Origin: Ruminococcus flavefaciens FD-1
GTDB lineage: Bacteria > Bacillota > Clostridia > Oscillospirales > Ruminococcaceae
Reading direction: 5' to 3'
Length of the DNA stretch: 43,547 nucleotides
NCBI GenBank assembly: GCA_000174895.1
Contig: ACOK01000003.1
Coordinates: forward strand, 4,416-47,962
In this document: positions 8,337 through 15,470 of the stretch, one piece after another
Numbering within the stretch: position 1 is the stretch's first letter
Layout of the letters: every line of letters starts with the position of its first letter
Translations under genes and position numbers: made by a program
Notes under the pieces: model-generated
Seen by the model: the letters and a program-made list of their open reading frames with translations, nothing else
Told to the model about the DNA's origin: nothing
Database searches by the model: none

Positions 8337-8714
8337 ATGAACGGGATAATAAGAAAAGACGTCAACGAGAAATGGGCACATTCGGGAATCATAAAAGCAG
8401 GAGATTTTTGCTTTCTGAATTACTGCGTGGGCAATGTGGGCGGCACAGCCGAGGAGCAGATCAACGGTGCTTTCGACGAAATGGAGAGGCGGCTCGGTAT
8501 GTTCGGGCTGACTCTTGAAAATGTGGTGCAGATGGACTGTCTGTTCAGGGATGTGTGGAATATTCCCATTATGGAAAAGGTCATAAAAGAACGCTTCAAT
8601 GGCCGTTATCCTGTGCGCAAGTCGATACAGACTGAATTTGCTCATACGGGAGGAGAGAACGGATTGCAGTTTCAGGCGGATGCAGTGGCTTACTGCGGAA
8701 AACAGGAGGAATAA
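8337..8714 (+). CDS. RidA/YjgF/YER057c/UK114 family protein
   Basis: Probable imine/enamine deaminase-fold protein, 125 residues, expected to form trimers in the cytoplasm. The family signature is seen in FGLTLENVVQMDCLFRD and in the late RYPVRKSIQTEF, where the Arg corresponds to the substrate-binding Arg of RidA, followed by LQFQADAVAY. The N-terminal part is somewhat divergent from classic RidA (NYCVGNVGGTAEEQ in place of the usual SGQ...GT.A.Q). AAGGAG stands 6 bases before the ATG. The stop lies two bases before the next ATG. A housekeeping reactive-metabolite role is the family expectation; a specialised role is possible. Confidence 0.88.
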   Translation: MNGIIRKDVNEKWAHSGIIKAGDFCFLNYCVGNVGGTAEEQINGAFDEMERRLGMFGLTLENVVQMDCLFRDVWNIPIMEKVIKERFNGRYPVRKSIQTEFAHTGGENGLQFQADAVAYCGKQEE

Positions 8715-8715
8715 T

Positions 8716-9036
8716 ATGCCGTCGACTAAAGATTATCTTGACTTTATTCTTGAACAGCTTTCGATGCTTGAAGGAGTGTCGCACCGTGCAATGATGGGGG
8801 AGTATATCCTCTATTATCGTGACAGGGTATTCGGCGGTATTTACGATGACCGCTTCCTTGTGAAGCCGGTGAATGCCGCACGGGAGCTTATGCCGGATGC
8901 ATCCCTTGAAAAGCCGTATGACGGAGCAAAGGCAATGCTGATGGTTGACAATGTGGATGACAGGGAGTTCCTTATGCGTCTCATAACAGCAATGTATGAT
9001 GAACTTCCCGAACCGAAAAGAAGAGCAAAAAAATAA
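8716..9036 (+). CDS. TfoX N-terminal domain protein
   Basis: Small protein of 106 residues matching the TfoX-N domain alone: YLDFILEQLSMLEGVSHRAMMGEYILYYRDRVFGGIYDDRFLVKP and KAMLMVDNVDDREFLMRLITAMYDELPEPKRRAK. In Gammaproteobacteria TfoX is a competence regulator, but Firmicute stand-alone TfoX-N proteins have no settled function, so no competence role is claimed. The ATG at 8716 was chosen because AGGAGG precedes it and it follows the RidA stop directly; a longer upstream frame is antisense-like and lacks a site. Last gene before a strong terminator. Confidence 0.88.
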   Translation: MPSTKDYLDFILEQLSMLEGVSHRAMMGEYILYYRDRVFGGIYDDRFLVKPVNAARELMPDASLEKPYDGAKAMLMVDNVDDREFLMRLITAMYDELPEPKRRAKK

Positions 9037-9041
9037 CGCTG

Positions 9042-9083
9042 AAGGACAGATACTTCTGAAAGAGAGGTATCTGTCCTTTTTTT
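9042..9083 (+). terminator. rho-independent terminator after the TfoX-N gene
   Basis: AAGGACAGATACT (9042-9054) pairs with AGGTATCTGTCCTT (9064-9077), followed by a run of T to 9083. It ends the dinB-side operon before the secretion locus. Confidence 0.93.
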
Positions 9084-9390
9084 CAGTGCAATATCGGGCA
9101 ATTTTTGCCGGATTTTCAGCAATAATAGACTTGAATCTGTAATAATAATATTATATTATTACAATGTATGTTGTTTTTTGAATATTATTTTAAACCTGTG
9201 TTGTATAACTTTTATACTTGACGAATTGTTAATAAGTACTTGTATGTGCATAATGATGATAAAACAGTTGTTGAGCGATATTAATAATTATAATTCTACT
9301 TATTGACAAATTTATGATATACTGTTATAATATAAACAATTATAAGAAGTTATAAAAACCCTCTTATTATACAGAAAGGATAAGATCTGT
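9084..9390 (+). promoter_or_regulatory. AT-rich upstream region and consensus promoter of the type VII secretion operon
   Basis: This 307-bp gap has no gene. Its distal part is strongly AT-rich. Near the end there is a perfect consensus sigma-A promoter: TTGACA (9303-9308), a 17-bp spacer and TATAAT (9326-9331). A leader of about 50 bases leads to GAAAGGATAAG before the first ATG at 9391. The A/T tracts upstream could act as an UP element or a bending site; no inverted repeat suggesting an operator was found. Confidence 0.85.
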
Positions 9391-10113
9391 ATGGCTGATG
9401 AAATAAAATACGAGAAACTTACTAACATCGAAAGAGAATATATCAACGGAGACGCTAAGGAAAAGAATAAGATCGACGATGGATTCTGCTTCCATATCAC
9501 ACCGCAGATGCGTTCGATATTCGCAGATCATGCCGATTCACAGCCGCTGACTGTTTTCAGGAATAACGAAAATTTTGATTTCAGACGTGTCAGCGCCGAG
9601 AACTGCCCTGTGAGAAAAATAACAGCTCAGGAATATGAAGCTTTTCCCGCAAAGGATAAAAACTCAGGAAACATTATCCCGAGGGCACTGTTGTCGAATA
9701 TCGTTATTGTCATTGTGTTCCTTGTTTTTCTGTTCCTGTGGGTGGCTTCGCTGAGGGATGCAATAGAAAAAGGCTTCCTCCTGTATACCTCGATGATGCC
9801 TGTTATCGGCGGTATCGTTCTGGCGATCTTTATGCATTCCTCTGTCAGCAGGCTGAGAGCTATGCAGCTTACCACAGATTCAGAGGCCGCTTTCGGAAAC
9901 GCTGTGTTTTTCCATCATGACACGAATATGGGATATCGTAATCCCGTGCCCATAAAATATGTGGATGTGGCTTTGTACGATGAAAAAGTGCTCATTGAGC
10001 GTGTTTATTGCAGTAAAAAGGTCTATAAGATGATCTCTCAGGGTTCAGAGGTCGTTGTGTACGGAAAAAGAGTCTATGCTTACGATAACAACGGTAAGCT
10101 TATAGCAGAATGA
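9391..10113 (+). CDS. two-helix membrane protein of unknown family, first gene of the secretion operon
   Basis: 240 residues, not recognised. A hydrophilic N-terminal part (1-95) with many charged residues is followed by two hydrophobic segments: about 99-120 (LLSNIVIVIVFLVFLFLWVA) and about 129-151 (YTSMMPVIGGIVLAIFM). A soluble C-terminal domain of about 85 residues follows (HDTNMGYRNPVPIKYVDVAL, CSKKVYKMISQGSEVVVYGK). The second half could be a small beta domain. The ATG follows GAAAGGATAAG. It overlaps or abuts the FHA gene and is the first gene after the promoter, so a structural or assembly role in the secretion machine is likely but unproven. No similarity to EssA, EssB or EsaA was recognised. 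Confidence 0.8.
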   Translation: MADEIKYEKLTNIEREYINGDAKEKNKIDDGFCFHITPQMRSIFADHADSQPLTVFRNNENFDFRRVSAENCPVRKITAQEYEAFPAKDKNSGNIIPRALLSNIVIVIVFLVFLFLWVASLRDAIEKGFLLYTSMMPVIGGIVLAIFMHSSVSRLRAMQLTTDSEAAFGNAVFFHHDTNMGYRNPVPIKYVDVALYDEKVLIERVYCSKKVYKMISQGSEVVVYGKRVYAYDNNGKLIAE

Positions 10114-10133
10114 CTTTTACTGGAGGAGCTTTT

Positions 10134-11546
10134 ATGTTAGGAAACATAAGTACTAAGATATTGTATCAGAACTGCGATACCATTCTGCAGGTCTCACTGA
10201 AAAAGAAGGACCAGATAAATGAGAATTATCTTCAGTCCATCAATAATAATTACGCTCAGGGACTGGTGAATGTCAGATGGGAAAAAACCGCTACACGAAA
10301 CGTTCTGAAGTATAATATAAGCAATATGACCGCACTGTCGGAGTATATCAAACAGACCCTTTCTCAGGAGAAATATTTTGAGCTTATCGGTCAGGTGCAG
10401 AAGATACTTGAATTTTGCAGCAATGTGAATATCCCTGTGGATAACCTCATTCTCAAGGATCCGAAAAATGTTTACTACGATGTTGAAAAGCACAAGCTTT
10501 TCGTGGTATGCCTTCCGCTGATGGAGAATAATTATAAGTGCTCGAATACTGTTAAATTCCTCAGTACGGTAAACAAAAAGTCAAATGTCAGCATCACAAA
10601 CGGCAATGCGATGAACAAATACAGCGAATTCCTTGCGGAGAAGCTTATTCTTCAGAAGGGCAAAGCCAATAAGAACAGCTGCTTTACTTATAATCACCTT
10701 TACAATTTCCTCCATGATACCAATAATATTCAGCCCGTCAGGAATGAGACTGTTCCTGAAAATATAGTGCCGAACGGAAAAGCTGAAACCGAGAGTTTTG
10801 CTGATATGAGACCTGGCCGCAGCAATAACGTTCAGGATGACGGCGAACATACTATTCTTGTGAGTCAGAAGGCTAAGCCGAAAGTGAAAGTATACCTTAC
10901 CGATAACAGCGGCAGGGAATATCCTCTCGACCATTTCCCTTTCGTCATCGGCAGAAAAAAGAACAACGATCTTTCACTTCCCGGCAGCGGTACAGTTTCC
11001 GGCGAACACGCCGCTGTTATCAGCGAGGGCGGTGAATACTTCATCGAGGACAGGGATTCCGCTAACGGCACTTTCCTCAATTCTCCCCCCGACAGCGGTC
11101 AGAGGATAACAAAGGAAAAACTCAGAAACGGTGATATGATCTACATTTACGACGTTCCGCTGAGATTCGTTGATGAATCAGGGGATTCGGGCACTGTTAT
11201 CGTTGGCGGCAAAAACAGTTCTGCCGGCAGCAATACTGCCGTCGAGCCGAAAAAGGATACTGTTCAGACCAGCAAAAATCCGTGGCTGATCGCATATATC
11301 AAAAGTTCCGCAAGCGACGAAAAGATACCCGTTTACAACTATCCATTTACCTGTCACGAACTCCCCGGTATTATGATAGGACAGGAAACCTCGGGAAGCA
11401 GACACAGTATCTATATCAGCAACTTCTCCTGCGATTCCCTCAGCGTTGAGGGAAATGAACTGGGGAAGGGCGAAAAAACCGATATCTTCTCAGGCTGTAA
11501 ATTCCTCTGCGGCGGCGTGACATATACCTTCTACGAAGAAAACTGA
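10134..11546 (+). CDS. cytoplasmic FHA-domain protein (DUF6382-like N-terminus)
   Basis: Phosphothreonine-recognition protein of 470 residues without membrane segments. Residues about 1-190 form a conserved-looking globular domain (TILQVSLKK, ...EFCSNVNIPVDNLILKDPKNVYYD) that I associate with DUF6382, or distantly the EssB/YukC pseudokinase-like domain. Residues about 243-350 are a canonical FHA domain: FVIGRKKNNDLSLP, SGEHAAVI, DRDSANGTFLN. The C-terminus (about 390-470) looks like a second, degenerate FHA (GIMIGQETSGSRHSIYI). Two Thr-containing peptides, DGEHTILV (Thr240) and DSGTVIVG (Thr354), bracket the FHA and may be kinase targets. ATG at 10134 was chosen because GGAGGAG precedes it; an upstream in-frame ATG at 10110 has no site. 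Followed at once by a phosphatase and a kinase. Confidence 0.88.
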   Translation: MLGNISTKILYQNCDTILQVSLKKKDQINENYLQSINNNYAQGLVNVRWEKTATRNVLKYNISNMTALSEYIKQTLSQEKYFELIGQVQKILEFCSNVNIPVDNLILKDPKNVYYDVEKHKLFVVCLPLMENNYKCSNTVKFLSTVNKKSNVSITNGNAMNKYSEFLAEKLILQKGKANKNSCFTYNHLYNFLHDTNNIQPVRNETVPENIVPNGKAETESFADMRPGRSNNVQDDGEHTILVSQKAKPKVKVYLTDNSGREYPLDHFPFVIGRKKNNDLSLPGSGTVSGEHAAVISEGGEYFIEDRDSANGTFLNSPPDSGQRITKEKLRNGDMIYIYDVPLRFVDESGDSGTVIVGGKNSSAGSNTAVEPKKDTVQTSKNPWLIAYIKSSASDEKIPVYNYPFTCHELPGIMIGQETSGSRHSIYISNFSCDSLSVEGNELGKGEKTDIFSGCKFLCGGVTYTFYEEN

Positions 11547-11557
11547 TGGTGGGATGC

Positions 11558-12338
11558 ATGACAATATCTATGTTCATATGTTACAACGGCAGGCGCCGTC
11601 AGGAAGGTAAATCAGGATTCGCTGTTCATTATTTCGGCTGAGTATCAGGAAAACGAGATCATCTTTGCAGGCGTTTGCGACGGCGTAGGCGGTCTGTCCG
11701 CAGGTGAGACCGCAAGCAGCTATGTCTGCAAGAGACTGACGGAATGGTTTTCAACAACTCTGGCGGATATGTTGAAAAGTTCACGTTCAGTCCTGGAGAT
11801 ACGCAGTTCTCTCGATGAAAAGCTTCACGAACTCAATGACAGGATAAATGCCTATGCGGACGCAAATTCCATGGATATGGCCACGACCTGTACTGCACTT
11901 CTCATTATTCCTTCCCTTGGGAAAATGCTGGTTGCCCATGTGGGGGATACACGTCTATACAGGATAACCAATGAAAATGTAACCCTTCTGACCTCCGATC
12001 ATTCGGTGGTCGGCAAGGAAGTAAGAGAAGGCAGGCTAACCGAAGAAATGGCCGAAAAGGACAAGCGTCAGAATCAGCTTACAAATTGCATCGGTGCAGG
12101 AATGGATGATACGTCCTACGATTACAGTATAACCGATTACAGCACCGGCGACTGCTATATGCTGTGTTCTGACGGATTCAGAAAAAAGCTGAAGCCCGAC
12201 GATATCGCAAAGACTCTTGCCCCATCCGCCAACAATGATGAGGATGCGATGAAGGCGAATCTGGAAATGCTCAGGGACAAGGTGCTGAGTCTGGGCGAAA
12301 AAGACAATATCTCTGCGCTTATGATAAAACTTTACTGA
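11558..12338 (+). CDS. PP2C-type Ser/Thr phosphatase, apparent frameshift near start
   Basis: Metal-dependent protein phosphatase. PP2C motifs run in order: VRKVNQDSLF, FAGVCDGVGGLSAGE (metal Asp), VAHVGDTRLYRI, LTSDHSVVGKEV, CYMLCSDGF and EKDNISALMIKLY. The length of about 255 residues fits a bare catalytic domain. The frame holding the first two motifs has no ATG, GTG or TTG upstream before a stop at 11559-11561. The likely start ATG at 11558 (MTISMF) is in a different frame, and one extra base near 11572-11581 would join the two. Without this repair, the first in-frame ATG (11769) would drop the RKVNQD and DGVGG motifs. It probably reverses the action of the kinase encoded next. Confidence 0.85.
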
Positions 12339-12354
12339 AAGAAGGGAAAGCGTA

Positions 12355-14049
12355 TTGCTTAAAGAGGGCGATATTCTTGAAGACAGATACAAGATAACGG
12401 ATGTGATCGGAAAGGGCGGAACATCCATAGTGTATCGAGCTGCCGATCTCAGGGCAAGCGGTGCGCTGAGAGCTGTAAAGGCTATCCGCAAAAACAGCGG
12501 TATGGACGCCTTCAACGCAATGCAGGAGGCAGAGCTCATAAAGGAGTTTTACCAGAAGGATGCGAAAAATTCCTTTTTCCCCAATATCAACGAGATCATC
12601 GACAATGACCCTGAAATGCTTTACATCGTTCAGGATTACATCAACGGCTGTTCGATGGATAAGCTGCTTGCTGACGGACCTTTCGATTATAAGACAGTTC
12701 TGAGATACGCCAGGGAAATATGCAATTTCATGTCGTTCATACATAAGTGCAAGCTGATACACAGTGACATGAAGCCCGATAATATCATGGTTGTAAAGAA
12801 CGGCGATGATTTTGAAAATACAAAGAATCCCGACAGATTCGGCAAACTCAAATTCATAGATTTCGGTTCGGTAATACAGCTGCAAAATGATGCATTTGCC
12901 TATACTCCGGCATATGCCGCTCCCGAGCAGTTCAATGAACAGAAGCTTGACGAAAGAACAGATATCTTCAATATGGGCGCTACCTTCTATCATATGCTCA
13001 CAGGTAAAAAGCCGATGAACGTTTCGGTCAACGGCAAATACGTGCCTTCTGCTGAAAGATTTGTTTTTGATAAGAAGATCAATGCAGGCCTGGCGAGGAT
13101 CATCCGAAAGTGCGTCAACGACGATATGGATAAGCGTTACAGTTCATGTGAGGAACTGCTTGATGATCTGAACATGACCGAAAACCATACCTATGTTAGA
13201 CTGACAGGCATTATCGCAGGCATATCGGCAGTACTTCTGGCATTTTCGGCTTTTTCGGGACATATGGCGAAAAAGAACATGAAGGAGTACTTCAATAAGC
13301 TGGTGGAGAAAGCTAAAAATGCAAGCACATATGAGGAGAAGTCAGCCGCTCTTGAGGATGTCATAGATTTTGACGGTTCATATGCGGATGCGTACCTCGA
13401 CCTGATTGAACTCTATAAGAACGATATGGTTTTTGATGCGGCGGAAACCGAGCAGCTTCTGCGGCTGATGAATGAGAATGTCAATGAGATAAAGACATCT
13501 CCCGGCTATGAGGAGGTCTCCTACGAAACAGGCATCCTTTACTGGTATTATTATTTCTACGGCAACGACACCGAAAGCAGAAACGGAAGCACCACAGGAA
13601 AGATCGCTTCCGTAAAATGGTTCGGTGAGGCGCAGACAGAAAATTTCCGACAGCAGAACAGCGACAAATATGACATAGCAAGTGTGTACTGCACCATCGG
13701 TGATTTCTATATTCAGACCCAGAAGAAGGAAAATGAACTGCTTAAAAAGAATTATTCAGCCGACCTCTGGGAAAGTATGAATTCCCTTTGCGACCTTGTT
13801 GAAGAAGCAAACGCAGGCTCTGACATTATCCTGCTTGAAACATATAAAACTCTTGTAAGTCTTGAAAATACCAATATGAACGATTTTGCTCAGTCGGGTA
13901 TAAGCTTTGATGAGCAGAGGCGGTTCATTGATGATATAAAAAATAAAGCGGAAAAAATAAATGCTGCTGAGAATTCGGCTGTCGAGGCTAAGGAATACAT
14001 CCTTCGCAATTACGATATGCTGATACAGAGCATAGAAGGTTCACAGTAA
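12355..14049 (+). CDS. membrane-anchored Ser/Thr protein kinase
   Basis: Hanks-type kinase of 564 residues. N-terminal kinase domain (about 12-275): glycine loop GKGGTSIVY (from residue 19), Lys42 in AVKAIRK, catalytic HSDMKPDN (Asp138), DFGS (Asp169) and APEQ. The usual HRD is HSD, so it lacks the Arg that contacts a phosphorylated activation loop. A transmembrane segment lies at about 283-305 (GIIAGISAVLLAFSAF). The outer part of about 255 residues is helical and resembles TPR or sensor repeats, not the PASTA repeats of PrkC. Start TTG at 12355 follows GAAGGGAAAG. It lies between the phosphatase and membrane genes of the secretion operon, so it probably controls secretion by phosphorylating FHA partners. 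Confidence 0.92.
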   Translation: MLKEGDILEDRYKITDVIGKGGTSIVYRAADLRASGALRAVKAIRKNSGMDAFNAMQEAELIKEFYQKDAKNSFFPNINEIIDNDPEMLYIVQDYINGCSMDKLLADGPFDYKTVLRYAREICNFMSFIHKCKLIHSDMKPDNIMVVKNGDDFENTKNPDRFGKLKFIDFGSVIQLQNDAFAYTPAYAAPEQFNEQKLDERTDIFNMGATFYHMLTGKKPMNVSVNGKYVPSAERFVFDKKINAGLARIIRKCVNDDMDKRYSSCEELLDDLNMTENHTYVRLTGIIAGISAVLLAFSAFSGHMAKKNMKEYFNKLVEKAKNASTYEEKSAALEDVIDFDGSYADAYLDLIELYKNDMVFDAAETEQLLRLMNENVNEIKTSPGYEEVSYETGILYWYYYFYGNDTESRNGSTTGKIASVKWFGEAQTENFRQQNSDKYDIASVYCTIGDFYIQTQKKENELLKKNYSADLWESMNSLCDLVEEANAGSDIILLETYKTLVSLENTNMNDFAQSGISFDEQRRFIDDIKNKAEKINAAENSAVEAKEYILRNYDMLIQSIEGSQ

Positions 14050-14060
14050 AGGAGGTCGGG

Positions 14061-14453
14061 ATGAATATGATTTTCTGGCGGGTGATATCAAATATATCAC
14101 TTGTTCTTGGAATTATCCTGATGATAGCTGCTATAGCGCTTGCTTTCAGGTATAAGATATTTTCCATGATCCTTTCCGACTCAGGCAAAAAAAATGCCGC
14201 AGAACGTTCATCGGATACTGTGACACCCATCATACTCAAAATCCCTGAGCGTGACACAGAGGCTGAATATATGCCGGCTGCCGGAGCTGAAAGCGGCTCT
14301 GATGATAATGCCACAATGGTGGTGAGGAAAAAGAAAAACAGATCCGCAGATTCTGTCATCGGCGGAAACAGAACGGAAGAGAAGAAAGAGGACTTTGTTA
14401 TCACAAGGAATATTCTTGTGATAAGTGCTGACCCTGATGTGGTCGATAGATAA
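14061..14453 (+). CDS. small single-pass membrane protein of the secretion locus
   Basis: 130 residues, family not recognised. One N-terminal transmembrane helix (about 8-30, ISLVLGIILMIAAIALAF) is followed by a charged, low-complexity cytoplasmic or exterior tail with KKKN and EEKKE clusters. The tail carries DDNATMVVRKK (Thr85), similar to two peptides in the FHA protein, and could be a phosphothreonine docking site; this is an inference. AGGAGG stands before the ATG, 11 bases after the kinase stop. Tight spacing on both sides places it in the operon. Confidence 0.75.
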   Translation: MNMIFWRVISNISLVLGIILMIAAIALAFRYKIFSMILSDSGKKNAAERSSDTVTPIILKIPERDTEAEYMPAAGAESGSDDNATMVVRKKKNRSADSVIGGNRTEEKKEDFVITRNILVISADPDVVDR

Positions 14454-14465
14454 CAGGAGAAATGA

Positions 14466-15470
14466 ATGAATACTAAGAGATTGATAAGCAGTGTAATACC
14501 TGCCATTACGGCGGTTACCATGTGCACTTCATCATATATCAGCGCATATGCAGTTGAAGCTCCCTCGGGAATTGAAGTGGAGATAGGAACTGTTGAACTT
14601 AACAAGGAAGACCTCCACGGCGATACGGTTGTGGATGTACCTGTGTATATCCGCAATAATCCGGGATTTCTGGCTCTTGCCCTGGTCTATGAGCTGAACC
14701 CGTGGCTGAGCTATGACGGGGACGAGATAGAATCTGACTGTTACGAGGTTTCGGATATTTCCATTTACAGATGCAGAGGCACGGACAAGATCATGTCTGC
14801 CGATATAATGACGAGAGGCTCAAGCAAGGTGCAGGGCGATTGTGAGGTCGCTCACCTGAGAGTAGTTGTTCCGGGAAATCTTGATGTGGGCAGCTATTAT
14901 ATAAGATTTGCCAACGGATATGATAACGAATTTTTCTCTATACTTGTGGAGGATTCACTGGACGCCTGCTTCGGTCCCGAGTGCTTTTCACGGTGCGATG
15001 AAGGCGCTGTAATCATAAAAAATGCGGATTCTCCTGCTCCGCCTCCGCCGCCGCCTCCTCCTCCGCAGCAGCAGAATGTTCAGGAACCGCAGGTTCAGAA
15101 TAATGATCCTGCGCCGCAGCAGAATGTTCAGCAGAATACAGCAGAAAATTCCTTACCTTCTGATGCATCCGCTGAACAGACAACAACATCAGGAACAACA
15201 GGCACAACGTCAGCTGCATCGAAAACCACGAAGACGACTTCATCAACAGCTAAGACAACAGCGGAAACTGCTTCTGAAACCATTGAGACAGAAAGCAGCA
15301 CTTCCATTGTGCAGACATCAACCGCTGCAGTGACAACGGAAGTGAAAAAACAGAATGATAAAAGGGAAAACCATAATATCCTTGCAGCAGCAATAGCTTC
15401 AGCCGCAGCTGTGGCAGCCATCGCAGCAGGATTGATAATCAAGAAAAAGAGGGGTAATAGTCATGAATAG
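14466..15470 (+). CDS. cohesin-like surface protein with Pro- and Thr-rich linker and C-terminal anchor
   Basis: 334 residues, exported. The signal peptide spans residues 1 to about 30 (ending ISAYAVEA). Residues about 36-180 resemble a cohesin or cohesin-like beta-sandwich: VEIGTVELNKEDLHGDTVVDVPVYI, then RNNPGFLALALVYELN, and the late VAHLRVVVPGNLDVGSYYIRF. Cohesins receive dockerins in cellulosomes, and this window encodes several dockerins. The domain is followed by a run of nine Pro, a Gln/Asn stretch, a Thr/Ser-rich linker (about 235-295), and a C-terminal hydrophobic segment (ILAAAIASAAAVAAIAAGLI) with KKKRG. There is no LPXTG motif. Its 3' end overlaps the next start by 8 bases. Whether it truly binds dockerins, or is a structural part of the secretion system, is open. 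Confidence 0.8.
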   Translation: MNTKRLISSVIPAITAVTMCTSSYISAYAVEAPSGIEVEIGTVELNKEDLHGDTVVDVPVYIRNNPGFLALALVYELNPWLSYDGDEIESDCYEVSDISIYRCRGTDKIMSADIMTRGSSKVQGDCEVAHLRVVVPGNLDVGSYYIRFANGYDNEFFSILVEDSLDACFGPECFSRCDEGAVIIKNADSPAPPPPPPPPPQQQNVQEPQVQNNDPAPQQNVQQNTAENSLPSDASAEQTTTSGTTGTTSAASKTTKTTSSTAKTTAETASETIETESSTSIVQTSTAAVTTEVKKQNDKRENHNILAAAIASAAAVAAIAAGLIIKKKRGNSHE

